Assembly: GCA_016194635.1 (NCBI GenBank)
Contig: JACQBC010000010.1
Span: forward strand, 237,447 to 301,446
Origin: Gammaproteobacteria bacterium
GTDB lineage: Bacteria > Pseudomonadota > Gammaproteobacteria > UBA6429 > Thiohalophilaceae
DNA length: 64,000 nt
Direction: 5' to 3'
The notes beneath the pieces were generated by a model. It saw only the letters and a list, made by a program, of their open reading frames with translations. It did not search any database and had not been told where the DNA came from. Below are positions 18,014 through 26,693 of this stretch, piece after piece (within the stretch, counting starts at the first letter, position 1; each line of letters begins with the position of its first letter). The position numbers and the translations under genes are program-made.

Positions 18014-18966
18014 GTGTGTGCCTCCGTGAGTGCTGCTGTAAAAAGATCGTGATAGTGCCGCACTTGGACAGCCTCTAGCAAGAACACCCCGTCATCGCCC
18101 TGTTCACACGCCAGCCAAGTGAAGGGCACCTCGGCAAAGACGTGTTGCAACGCAGCCTCCGAATTGCCTACCTCAACGATCAACAGCCCCTGGGGGTGTA
18201 GATACTCCACGGCATCACGCAGGATCCGTCGTACACAATCCAGACCGTCCCCTCCTGCCGCTAAACCCAAGGCCGGTTCACGCTGAAATTCAGCCGGTAA
18301 TTGACCCATGTCCCGGGCATCCACATAGGGCGGATTGCTAATAATAATATCGTAGGGTTTGGGTGGAACCTGATCCAACAGATCCGATTGGAATAACTGC
18401 ACGCGCGAGTGGAGTCCGTGCCGGTCAATATTGATTCGCGCCACGGCCAAGGCGTCGCTGGAAATATCGCAGGCATCGACCTGCACCCCCGGTAGATAAT
18501 ACGCAATCGCGCAGGCGATACAGCCCGAACCAGTGCCAATATCTAATACCTGTTGCAACCGCGAAGGATCTGTCCAGGGACGAAATTGATCCAAAATCAA
18601 TTCTGCAAGCGGTGAACGGGGCACCAACACGCGTTGGTCAACATAAAACGCCAGCCCCGCGAACCAGGCCTCGTGGGTAAGATAGGGCGCGGGCAAGCGT
18701 TGTTGGATCCGCGCCGCGACGATCATTTCGATGGCCTGCTGTTGCAGCGCGCTCAGCGGCGCATCGACATTAAACCCAGCGAAATCCCAGGGCTGGTGCA
18801 AGGCGTGCGCAACTAAATACGCCGCCTCGTCCCACGCATTGTCGGTCCCGTGGCCAAAATACAACTGCGCCGCGGTGAATTGATCCGCCGCCCATTGCAC
18901 ATAGTCGCGGGTGGTTTTGGCGTTTGTGATTAACATTAAATTATATAAATCCGAATGCTGCATCAA
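18010..18966 (-). CDS. prmB: Ribosomal protein L3 glutamine methyltransferase PrmB
   Basis: N5-glutamine methyltransferase that modifies ribosomal protein L3. The 318-residue protein has an N-terminal helical substrate domain and a SAM domain with LDIGTGSGCIACAIAYYLP and the catalytic NPPY motif (IISNPPYVDARDM), followed by EPALGLAAGGDGLD as in the PrmB/PrmC group. Adjacent to aroC, which is the usual location for PrmB rather than PrmC. It overlaps mog by 4 bp. Confidence 0.93.
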   Translation of the reverse strand: MMQHSDLYNLMLITNAKTTRDYVQWAADQFTAAQLYFGHGTDNAWDEAAYLVAHALHQPWDFAGFNVDAPLSALQQQAIEMIVAARIQQRLPAPYLTHEAWFAGLAFYVDQRVLVPRSPLAELILDQFRPWTDPSRLQQVLDIGTGSGCIACAIAYYLPGVQVDACDISSDALAVARINIDRHGLHSRVQLFQSDLLDQVPPKPYDIIISNPPYVDARDMGQLPAEFQREPALGLAAGGDGLDCVRRILRDAVEYLHPQGLLIVEVGNSEAALQHVFAEVPFTWLACEQGDDGVFLLEAVQVRHYHDLFTAALTEAHT

Positions 18967-19514
18967 CCCGGTTTTTTCGCATGCGCCGGTCGAAACACCT
19001 TGATCACCTGTTCGTGGGTTTGCAAATACGGCCCTTCGAGTAAATCAATACAATACGGCACGGCCGGAAACACGGCGTTTAAACAATCGGCAATCGCCGA
19101 GGGTTTGCCCGGTAGATTAACGATCAACGACTGGCCCCGGATCCCGGCGATTTGGCGTGACAAGATCGCCGTGGGCACGTAGTTCAATGAGACCGCGCGC
19201 ATCTGCTCACCAAAACCATCCAGGATCTTATCACACACGGCCTCGGTCGCTTCGGGCGTGACGTCACGCCGCGCCGGGCCTGTGCCACCGGTGGTGACGA
19301 TTAAACAACACCGTTCTTTATCGGATAAATCGCGCAGGGTGGATTCAATCACGGCTTGTTCATCCGCGATCACCCGCGTGAGGGCTTGCCAGGGGATGCT
19401 CAGGGCTTGCGTCAGCCAGGCGTGGATCGCGGGACCGCCGAGGTCTTGATATTCACCGCGGCTGGCACGATCAGAGACGGTGATAATTCCAATGCGGATA
19501 ACGGATTCAGGCAT
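18963..19514 (-). CDS. mog: Molybdopterin adenylyltransferase Mog
   Basis: Adenylates molybdopterin before molybdenum insertion in molybdenum cofactor synthesis. The 183-residue protein shows IGIITVSDRASRGEYQDLGGP, the TTGGTGPARRDVTPEAT signature and VNLPGKPSAI, all typical of Mog. First gene of the run that continues with prmB. No molybdoenzyme is encoded in the window. Confidence 0.93.
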   Translation of the reverse strand: MPESVIRIGIITVSDRASRGEYQDLGGPAIHAWLTQALSIPWQALTRVIADEQAVIESTLRDLSDKERCCLIVTTGGTGPARRDVTPEATEAVCDKILDGFGEQMRAVSLNYVPTAILSRQIAGIRGQSLIVNLPGKPSAIADCLNAVFPAVPYCIDLLEGPYLQTHEQVIKVFRPAHAKKPG

Positions 19515-19620
19515 ATAACATTCCCGGCAAAGTCATTTGGTTGGGAATAATAGCCGAGAATGCCATGGTTAGGCAGCGGTCCGCGTTAAAAAAACAAGTA
19601 TAGGATGTCCCCTGTGCCCC

Positions 19621-19645
19621 CGCCTTCCCCCTAACGGGGAAGGCG
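19621..19645. terminator. Strong hairpin between mog and thioredoxin-like gene
   Basis: CGCCTTCCCC and GGGGAAGGCG form a perfect 10-bp stem with a 5-nt loop (CTAAC). It lies about 28 bp beyond the stop of the thioredoxin-like gene on the minus strand and upstream of mog. There is no strong T run directly beside the stem, so efficiency is uncertain. Confidence 0.55.
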
Positions 19646-19672
19646 TCATACAGTAATCATTACATGAAAAGG

Positions 19673-20194
19673 TTATTTTGTTTCATTTAACAAGTGAAGT
19701 ATCTGTTGTTCGGTTATCGCATAATCACCCTCGCCGACATGCTGATAACGGAGCCGTCCTTGTTTATCGATTAAATACAGGGCGGGCCAGTAACGGTTGT
19801 TATAACGTTTCCAAATCGCAAAATCATTGTCCATCACTACCGGATATTGAATCTGCTGTGCCTTAAGATAATGCGCGACATTGTCCACAACCCGCTCGTG
19901 ATCAAACTCTGGGGTATGCACCCCGATCACCGTCAGGCCCTGCGATTGATAACGTTGCTGCCACTGTTTGACATAAGGTTCCACAGCACGACAGTTTGAA
20001 CAGCCGTAGGTCCAGAATTCCACCAAGACCACCTGGTTACGGAGTTGGGCTAGGCGAAGCGGCTGCGTATTAAACCAGGGGGCACCCTGGATATCCGGGG
20101 CGGCCGGCGGGGAAAGTGTGGATGCGTGATTCTGGCTGACATACAACATAGTGATACTCGCTACGAGTACGATTACACTGAAAATACGCCACAT
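19673..20194 (-). CDS. Periplasmic thioredoxin-like protein (redoxin fold)
   Basis: 173 residues with an N-terminal signal/anchor helix (MWRIFSVIVLVASITMLYV) and a TlpA/redoxin domain. The active site is WTYGCSNC (a CxxC with Ser-Asn), followed by the YPVVMDND and YWPALYLIDKQG (cis-proline region) strands. WTYxCxNC is characteristic of the DipZ-C-terminal/TlpA-like group. Likely a periplasmic thiol:disulfide exchanger. No partner DsbD or cytochrome gene is adjacent. Confidence 0.85.
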   Translation of the reverse strand: MWRIFSVIVLVASITMLYVSQNHASTLSPPAAPDIQGAPWFNTQPLRLAQLRNQVVLVEFWTYGCSNCRAVEPYVKQWQQRYQSQGLTVIGVHTPEFDHERVVDNVAHYLKAQQIQYPVVMDNDFAIWKRYNNRYWPALYLIDKQGRLRYQHVGEGDYAITEQQILHLLNETK

Positions 20195-20303
20195 AGTTTA
20201 CCTCGATCTAGGTTAGATTACGTTAATATTACGCTGCGGGAAATAGATTTATCGCTTGGGTCTGGGATTACTGACACGGTCTTGTGTTGCGGTATAGGCG
20301 GCT

Positions 20304-21809
20304 TTACGGTGCATGCGCGGGGATCGAAAAACTAACCGTGGTGCCACGCTGTTCGGTGCTGGAGGCACTGATGGTACCGCCGTGCAGGGAAACGATGTGC
20401 TTGGCAATCGCCAACCCAAGACCGGCGTGTTGTTTACTATCGCCGCGATGTTGCTGCGCGCGATAAAATCGGTCGAACACATGCGGCAGATCCCGCGCCG
20501 CAATTCCACAACCCGTATCGGAAATCCCCACCGTAATCTTGTCCCGCCCTGGAATCAACGACAGCGTAATCCGACCCTGGGGTGGTGTATGGCGCAGCGC
20601 ATTTTCGAGAAGATTTTCCAGCACGCGTTGGATTAGGCCAATATCCCCGTAGGCAAACGACGCTTGTTTGCCCAGTTCGGTGTGCAAAACAATGTTGCGT
20701 TTGGACACCGCGAGACGAAATTTTTGCGCGACATCCTGTACCAATTCGGCCAGCGAGAAGGGTTCGATGTTTAACAAGGTTTCAACCGACTCCAGCCGCG
20801 CCAATTCAAAAAGTTCGGCCACCAATTTAGCCAGATCCTGACAATGGCGGTAGGCGATCTGCAAATATCGCCGTCGAGCCTCGGTTGGGTATTCGCTGTC
20901 TTTAAGTAATAATGTTTCCAAATAACCCATCATCGATGCCAGTGGCGTACGTAAATCATGCGAGACACTGGCGATTAACTCGCGCCGCTTGGCGTCGGTG
21001 CCGCGCAGCGTCTGCAGTTGGGAGTCAATGCGATCGGCCATGGTATTAAAACTTCTGCCCAGCCGCTCAATTTCATCGCCGGGTTTTGCTTTGGCGGAAA
21101 AACGGATGGCGCAATCTTCGCGCGCATCCGGAGTAACTTGTAACTCCGCATAACTGTCCATTTTATGGCTGAGCAAGACCAAGCGCCGGGTCAGAAAGAA
21201 AAACAGCAGCCATCCAAAGAGTAATGCGACGATTAAACTGCCCGCCAGGGCCCAGCCCGCCAAACGTTGCGCATAACCGCCCTGTAATAACGCGGCAACA
21301 CTGTCGTATTCTTCTCCCCCCAGAATGACGTATAAATAGGCCTTTTCATTCTGATTGATGTTAACTTCCGCAGCCGAAAATATTTTTTGATTCGCCAATG
21401 CGCGTGGATCATCACCAAACAACGGATACACCCCGCTCCCTCGCAAGAATTCCAAGAGGGGGGCCATGTTCAAGCGGTGGCGTTGGATTTTATGCTCCGG
21501 CGCGGCATCGGCCAGTATTTCTCCCTCTGCGCCAACCAGATACACTTCGATAGTAGGATTGATCGCCATCATCATATGAAAGATCTCTTGCAAGGCCTGA
21601 TGGTTCACCTTACCGAATTTAAACAGTTCCGTTTGAGTAACAATGTGCGCCGCCAAAGAAGCATTTAATTGTTGCGACACCTCTTGTTGATACCGAACCG
21701 TGGTATAGCGCACCAGCATAAACATGCCAAGACCAACCCCCAGCAATGTCAAGAATAAGGCCAGCGCGAGCTTGTTATAGAGCGTGGCCGAGAAAAACCA
21801 GGCCCTCAC
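20304..21809 (-). CDS. Sensor histidine kinase
   Basis: 501 residues: transmembrane helix (about 12-34), periplasmic sensor domain of about 150 aa, second helix (about 188-210), HAMP, then the kinase. Phosphoacceptor H-box SHDLRTPL, N-box NLLENALRHT, G1 SDTGCGI, F-box FDRFYR and G2 GLGLAI are all present, so it should be active. It overlaps the upstream response regulator gene by 4 bp. The periplasmic domain gives no ligand by eye. The divergent secreted-protein gene at 22752 is the obvious candidate target. Confidence 0.93.
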   Translation of the reverse strand: MRAWFFSATLYNKLALALFLTLLGVGLGMFMLVRYTTVRYQQEVSQQLNASLAAHIVTQTELFKFGKVNHQALQEIFHMMMAINPTIEVYLVGAEGEILADAAPEHKIQRHRLNMAPLLEFLRGSGVYPLFGDDPRALANQKIFSAAEVNINQNEKAYLYVILGGEEYDSVAALLQGGYAQRLAGWALAGSLIVALLFGWLLFFFLTRRLVLLSHKMDSYAELQVTPDAREDCAIRFSAKAKPGDEIERLGRSFNTMADRIDSQLQTLRGTDAKRRELIASVSHDLRTPLASMMGYLETLLLKDSEYPTEARRRYLQIAYRHCQDLAKLVAELFELARLESVETLLNIEPFSLAELVQDVAQKFRLAVSKRNIVLHTELGKQASFAYGDIGLIQRVLENLLENALRHTPPQGRITLSLIPGRDKITVGISDTGCGIAARDLPHVFDRFYRAQQHRGDSKQHAGLGLAIAKHIVSLHGGTISASSTEQRGTTVSFSIPAHAP

Positions 21810-22543
21810 GACGCCGCGACCGCCTCAGTAAACTTATACCCCACCCCCCACACCGTTAAAATATAACGCGGGTTGGCTGGGTCCGGTTCGATTTTGGCAC
21901 GCAAGCGGTTGATGTGTGAATTCACCGTATGCTCATAACCATCATGCCCGTGGCCCCATACGTTATCCAGTAATTGTGCGCGGCTATAAACCCGGCCCGG
22001 GTGTACCGCGAAGTGCAGTAACAACTCAAATTCCCGCACGGTAAGATCGATTAATGTTCCGGCTTTCTTTACGCTGCGCCCCTGCCGATTGATTTCAATC
22101 TCCCCCACCCGTAGGTTATCATCACGGCTGGTTTCAAGATGCAGATTGTCGCGGCTGACTTGCACGCGGCGTAAGATCGCTTTTACCCGCGCCAGCAATT
22201 CATGAATGCTAAACGGCTTGGTTAAATAATCATCCGCGCCCACATTCAAACCCAATACGCGGTCGACTTCGGTGCTGCGCGCGGTCAACATCAGAATAGG
22301 CGTGTTATTTTGTTGTTGACGCAGTTGTCGGCAGATATCGATTCCATCAATACCAGGCAACATCAGATCCAGCAGGATCAAATCAAACGCCGTGGCTTGC
22401 GCGCAACACAACCCCTCCCTTCCATCATGGGCCAACCGTACCGCATAACCGGCATCGCGTAGGTGTAGCGCCACCAGCCCGGCGATATCACGATTATCCT
22501 CAACAATTAACAGCGCTTGTACCGGGTTGGAATGTGCTTGCAT
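21806..22543 (-). CDS. OmpR-family response regulator
   Basis: 245 residues from ATG 22543 (MQAHSNPVQALLIVEDNRD); the open frame extends to 22657 but the extra part is not family-like. Receiver domain (about 8-125) with the phospho-aspartate in LILLDLMLPG and the conserved lysine in YLTKPFS, and C-terminal winged helix (about 150-240) with DLTVREFELLLHFAVHPGRVYSR. Partner of the overlapping kinase. First gene of the two-gene operon, divergent from 22752. Confidence 0.94.
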   Translation of the reverse strand: MQAHSNPVQALLIVEDNRDIAGLVALHLRDAGYAVRLAHDGREGLCCAQATAFDLILLDLMLPGIDGIDICRQLRQQQNNTPILMLTARSTEVDRVLGLNVGADDYLTKPFSIHELLARVKAILRRVQVSRDNLHLETSRDDNLRVGEIEINRQGRSVKKAGTLIDLTVREFELLLHFAVHPGRVYSRAQLLDNVWGHGHDGYEHTVNSHINRLRAKIEPDPANPRYILTVWGVGYKFTEAVAAS

Positions 22544-22751
22544 TACACCATCGTAATTTAAATAGTTCACAAAATTATCACATCGGACCGCCACACCAGG
22601 ACCAACCTTACCGCCTATTTGGTGTTTTCTTAATTTATGTGATGTTTGGATTCGCAAGACCCCATACGGGGTGAAAAAAATTGACGTGGTGATACTTTCG
22701 TGACAATTGCCTTGTAAGGTGCGTCCTCGTTCAACCCACTAGGAGATCGAT

Positions 22752-23738
22752 ATGAATCAGTTTCAAGCAAGGAAAATTGCAGCGATGACACGCCACGGGG
22801 CGTTGTTTGTCGCATTAGCGTTTTTGACTATCACCGGTATAGCGCAAGCGGGCCCGAAAATTACCATGCCGCTGGTCACCGGCTTGTATGACGGTTACAA
22901 GATCTACTACGTCAATACCGAAGCCTCGGATGCAGGTGTTGCCGCAGCGGACGGCACCACCTTCGTACCCAAGCTGGTTAATGCAATCCAGGTTGGCGCG
23001 ACCGCGGATATTTTTCACGTCACCAACTTTAGTCAACCCAACGTGGTTGACTCGGTCCCCAACCCCGTCAATGCGCATAACACCAACACCGACTACAGCC
23101 CCTTATGGCGTCTTACCTTGGTGACCTGGAAAACCGGCTACCCAGCAAAGCAATTAGCGTCCGAGGCCGAGATTCTTGCCGCACGGGATGCGGGCATGGT
23201 AGAACTATCGCTCACGGATATCGTGATCAATTGCGCTGTTGTGGTCACCCCCTGGGGACATTTGCCCAGTGCGATCGCAATCAATATTGAAGATGATAAT
23301 GAAGCGGAAACCAGCACCATCACCCTACCGCTGATTATCGGCTTTGTGAATGATAAAAAGATCTTCTACATCAATACCGAGGCCTCCGATCAAGGGGTGG
23401 CGACCACCGATGGTACCACCTACGCGCCCAAATTAGCCGCCACGCATGCCAGCGGTGCCGAAGCGGATATTTTCCCGTTTATTGGCAAGACTAATCCCGC
23501 GCAACACAATATTGTGGATTCCACCCCAAGCGTCGTGGGCCCAACCAATACCGATCCACAATACAGTCCGCTGTGGGACGTGGTGCCGTTGCAATTCACC
23601 AACCCATCCCGCACTGCTTATCCGCTGGTACGCTCAACCGCCGCGATTCAAAAATTGCAGGCCAGTGGTGATCTGCAGGTTGGACCAGAAGCCGGTATTA
23701 TCGTGAATTGCCCGATTGTGCGAACGATAAAGAAATAA
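22752..23738 (+). CDS. Secreted protein with two tandem repeats, unknown function
   Basis: 328 residues. A signal peptide ends about residue 34 (GIAQAGP). The mature protein is two homologous modules of about 130 aa (about 37-165 and 193-323). Each runs ITxPLxxG....KIxYxNTEASDxGVAxxDGTT..PKL, then ADIF, YSPLW and INC or VNC near the end. One conserved cysteine per module. An AGGAGAT ribosome site precedes ATG 22752. Divergent from the two-component pair and followed by a hairpin. I know no function; a periplasmic or surface binding role is a guess. Confidence 0.8.
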   Translation: MNQFQARKIAAMTRHGALFVALAFLTITGIAQAGPKITMPLVTGLYDGYKIYYVNTEASDAGVAAADGTTFVPKLVNAIQVGATADIFHVTNFSQPNVVDSVPNPVNAHNTNTDYSPLWRLTLVTWKTGYPAKQLASEAEILAARDAGMVELSLTDIVINCAVVVTPWGHLPSAIAINIEDDNEAETSTITLPLIIGFVNDKKIFYINTEASDQGVATTDGTTYAPKLAATHASGAEADIFPFIGKTNPAQHNIVDSTPSVVGPTNTDPQYSPLWDVVPLQFTNPSRTAYPLVRSTAAIQKLQASGDLQVGPEAGIIVNCPIVRTIKK

Positions 23739-23749
23739 CTTGCACGTTA

Positions 23750-23780
23750 ATATCTAGCCCGGTACTGCCGGGCTAGATAT
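23750..23780 (+). terminator. Rho-independent-like hairpin after the secreted protein
   Basis: ATATCTAGCCCGG and CCGGGCTAGATAT form a perfect 13-bp stem with a TACTG loop, 11 bp after the stop codon. The following sequence has only a short T run. It probably ends the secreted-protein transcript. Confidence 0.7.
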
Positions 23781-23820
23781 GTGTGAATTTTGTGATCAGC
23801 ATCAAGCTGTTCCAATGATT

Positions 23821-23944
23821 TGTTGCAGGTTGCCGGATTCCTCAGGTGCGAGTGACCGTGGGCGACAGGGATGTCGCCCCCGAGCCTACAGGGAGGTATT
23901 CACGGCGAGTCACTCGCACCTGAGGAATCCGGCAACCTGCAACA
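23821..23944 (+). repeat. Long palindromic repeat, copy 2
   Basis: Arms 23821-23856 and 23909-23944 are perfectly complementary over 36 bp. The 52-bp core has the inner hairpin GGGCGACA-GGGA-TGTCGCCC and then CCTACAGGGAGGTATTCACGG. Same family and orientation as 8643-8762 but with unrelated arms. It sits between two convergent genes. Confidence 0.94.
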
Positions 23945-24049
23945 GGATAACACGGGCTTTTTAATTAACGAAATGATTGGGAAACACTCTTCATTCTAGC
24001 TAAATCTCACTGGAACTAGCCCACCGCTATGACGCTTTGATGATGGTAT

Positions 24050-25165
24050 TTATTTAAATGCTGGAGCAGGCATTCCTGCCAAGCGTACCGGCACACGTTT
24101 CGCGCCCCAGTCTCCCGGCGGCCCAGCGAACACTCCAGCGCACCGGGTTCCGCATTTACGACAGTGACCATCGGCGGCAAGATTCCATTCACTCAACACA
24201 TACCAATCGCGCCCGATTAATACTTCACCGCAGTGATGACAATAGGTACTGCCACCCGAGTGATCATGGACATTGCCGGTATAGACATAACGCAAGCCCT
24301 GTTGCAGAGCAATGGTACGCGCGCGGGTTAGGGTTTGGGGTGGCGTAGCGGGGATGTCCCGCAGTTTATAATCCGGATGGAAGGCGGTGAAATGCAGTGG
24401 CACCTCCGCGCCGAGATGATCGTGGATCCATTGCGCTTGCTGTTCCAATTCGTTGTTGGAATCGTTCAATCCCGGGATCAATAAGGTGGTGATTTCAAAC
24501 CACACCTGGGTTTCATGTTTTAGATATTGCAAGGTATCCAATACCGGCGCCAGATGCCCGCCGGTGATTTTATGGTAAAAATGTTCGCTAAAACCTTTCA
24601 GATCAACATTGGCGGCATCCATGTGCGCGTAAAATTCCTTACGCGGCTCTGGCGTAACATACCCGGCGGTGACCGCCACGGATTTAATCCCCACCGCATG
24701 ACACGCCATGGCGACATCAATGGCGTATTCATGAAAGATCACCGGATCGTTATAGGTATAGGCCACACTTTGGCAACCCATGTTGCTTGCCGCCTGGGCG
24801 ATCATCGTCGGCGTTGCGCGATCCGCGAGGGTGTCGAGTTGACGCGACTTGCTGATATCCCAGTTTTGGCAAAACTTACACGCAAGGTTACAGCCCGCCG
24901 TGCCAAACGACAGGATGGGGGTGCCCGGCAAAAAATGGTTGAGGGGTTTTTTCTCGATCGGATCGACACAAAAGCCGCTGGAACGGCCCGCGGTGGTTAA
25001 TACCAGGGTAGCCCCTAACCGGCCCCGTACAAAACATAGACCCCGCTGCCCATCGTGTAATTTACAAAAACGCGGGCACATATCACACTGTAGCCGGCCA
25101 TCCTCGAGCGGATGCCAATAACCCACGGACCGGGCGGTGTTGGTATCTATTGGAGCATCGGACAT
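24050..25165 (-). CDS. amrS: AmmeMemoRadiSam system radical SAM enzyme
   Basis: 371-residue radical SAM protein of the AmmeMemoRadiSam trio, whose reaction is not established. The cluster motif CNLACKFC (CxxxCxxC) is in GTAGCNLACKFCQNWDIS. An N-terminal CDMCPRFCKLHDGQRGLCFVRG segment and a C-terminal CHHCG...CRKCG zinc-ribbon-like region flank the barrel, as in the family. It is divergent from the other two members, which start 140 bp away at 25305. Confidence 0.93.
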   Translation of the reverse strand: MSDAPIDTNTARSVGYWHPLEDGRLQCDMCPRFCKLHDGQRGLCFVRGRLGATLVLTTAGRSSGFCVDPIEKKPLNHFLPGTPILSFGTAGCNLACKFCQNWDISKSRQLDTLADRATPTMIAQAASNMGCQSVAYTYNDPVIFHEYAIDVAMACHAVGIKSVAVTAGYVTPEPRKEFYAHMDAANVDLKGFSEHFYHKITGGHLAPVLDTLQYLKHETQVWFEITTLLIPGLNDSNNELEQQAQWIHDHLGAEVPLHFTAFHPDYKLRDIPATPPQTLTRARTIALQQGLRYVYTGNVHDHSGGSTYCHHCGEVLIGRDWYVLSEWNLAADGHCRKCGTRCAGVFAGPPGDWGAKRVPVRLAGMPAPAFK

Positions 25166-25304
25166 AAAATCAGTCGTTTAGCCTTACAAGAATTTAAATG
25201 AATCTACTGACTCGCAGACACTAAATACAGCGGTTATACTAAATGTGGCCTCTGCAATTTATGGGATCCCTTACTAGCATGGATCACTATTCAAGGAAAT
25301 CAAT

Positions 25305-26105
25305 ATGCTAAGTACTGATATTCGCCAGCCCGCGGTGGCAGGGCTGTTTTATCCGCAAGACCCCGTTGAATTAGAGGCCATGCTCAGCGCCTTGTTGGGC
25401 GAGGTCAAATCCCGGCCTACACCCAGTCCCACACCTAGAGCCATTATTGCTCCGCATGCGGGCTATATCTACTCGGGCCCGATTGCGGCGACCGCCTATG
25501 CTCAGGTGTCTGCATTACGCGGGAAAATTTCGCGGATTGTATTACTTGGCCCCGCCCACCGGGCCCATGTCGCGGGAGTAGCCGCCAGCCGTGCGACGCA
25601 TTTTGCAAGCCCATTGGGACTGATCCCCTTGGATCAAACCGCGATCCAGGATCTGCTAACCCTGCCCTACGTTAACTACATGGATGCCGCCCATACCAAT
25701 GAACACAGTCTGGAGGTACACCTACCCTTTCTACAGAAAATCTTCGCGGTTTTCACCTTGGTGCCGTTGCTTGTCGGCGCCGCGACCGCGCAGGAGGTTG
25801 CGGCTGTGTTAGAGCGGTTTTGGGAAGATGAGCAGTCGCTGATCGTCATCAGCTCTGATCTGAGTCATTACCATGAATACTGCAGCGCGCAACAACGCGA
25901 CCACGCCACCAGTGCCGCGATTGAAGCCCTGGCGTTGGAACAGATTGCGTATGAAGATGCGTGCGGGCGTGATCCGATCAAGGGTTTATTACAGCTGGCG
26001 CGTAATCATCAACGGCAGATCACTACCTTGGATTTGCGCAATTCCGGTGACACCGCGGGACCCCGTGATCGGGTTGTAGGTTACGGCGCCTACGCGGTGT
26101 ATTAA
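25305..26105 (+). CDS. amrB: AmmeMemoRadiSam system protein B (MEMO1 family)
   Basis: 266-residue homologue of the human MEMO1 protein, a fold related to extradiol dioxygenases. Visible features: RQPAVAGLFYPQDP at the N-terminus, IIAPHAGYIYSGPIAATAY with the first metal-type histidine, NEHSLEVHLPFLQ with the second, and ISSDLSHYHEY. A ribosome site AAGGAAATCAAT precedes the ATG. It is followed after 2 bp by the AMMECR1 gene, so the two are coupled. Human MEMO1 is reported to bind metal; the bacterial role is unknown. Confidence 0.94.
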   Translation: MLSTDIRQPAVAGLFYPQDPVELEAMLSALLGEVKSRPTPSPTPRAIIAPHAGYIYSGPIAATAYAQVSALRGKISRIVLLGPAHRAHVAGVAASRATHFASPLGLIPLDQTAIQDLLTLPYVNYMDAAHTNEHSLEVHLPFLQKIFAVFTLVPLLVGAATAQEVAAVLERFWEDEQSLIVISSDLSHYHEYCSAQQRDHATSAAIEALALEQIAYEDACGRDPIKGLLQLARNHQRQITTLDLRNSGDTAGPRDRVVGYGAYAVY

Positions 26106-26107
26106 TC

Positions 26108-26662
26108 GTGTATACCACCGCCGAGCGCGAATTATTACTGGGTATCGCCCGCGAATCGATCCGCTACGGTTTAAAACATGGCAAAGCCTTACCGATTACC
26201 TTAGAAGACTACAACACCACCTTACGTCAAACACGCGCCAGTTTTGTTACGTTAAAGTTGCATCGGGAACTGCGGGGTTGTATCGGTACCCTCACCGCGA
26301 GCCGCCCCTTGGCTAAAGACGTGGCACACAACGCCTTCGCGGCGGCATTCCGTGATCCCCGTTTTAGCAATCTTACCGGCGGGGAATTCCCACTATTGGA
26401 ATATCACCTCTCGATACTTAGCCCGCCACACTCCTTCCTGGTTAACGACGAAGCCGATTTGCTGGAAAAACTCCAACCTGGAATCGATGGATTAGTATTG
26501 GCAGAGGGTAAGCACCACAGTACGTTCCTGCCCTCGGTATGGGAAAGTTTACCCGCGCCGATTCAATTTGTGCGGCATTTAAAAATCAAGGCTGGGCTGG
26601 GTGCGGATCATTGGTCGGACACGATTCGATTTCAGCGTTATAGTGTAGAGGATATTAAATAA
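26108..26662 (+). CDS. amrA: AmmeMemoRadiSam system protein A (AMMECR1 family)
   Basis: 184-residue AMMECR1-domain protein, start GTG 26108, directly after the MEMO-like gene. Signatures are the RxSFVTLKLHRELRGCIGTLTASRPL segment (the LRGCIG motif is the family hallmark) and AFRDPRFSNL, PLLEYHLSILSPP. The conserved cysteine in RGCIG may be catalytic. The molecular function is unknown. It ends 31 bp from the convergent pentapeptide gene. Confidence 0.94.
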   Translation: MYTTAERELLLGIARESIRYGLKHGKALPITLEDYNTTLRQTRASFVTLKLHRELRGCIGTLTASRPLAKDVAHNAFAAAFRDPRFSNLTGGEFPLLEYHLSILSPPHSFLVNDEADLLEKLQPGIDGLVLAEGKHHSTFLPSVWESLPAPIQFVRHLKIKAGLGADHWSDTIRFQRYSVEDIK

Positions 26663-26693
26663 TATTCCCACTCCGACAACATTAGAACAGCAT

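Noticed and set aside
23779..23964. Small open frame with RGRQGCRPRAYREVFTA
   Set aside because: Translation of palindromic repeat copy 2; a similar peptide arises from copy 4, as expected of a repeat.
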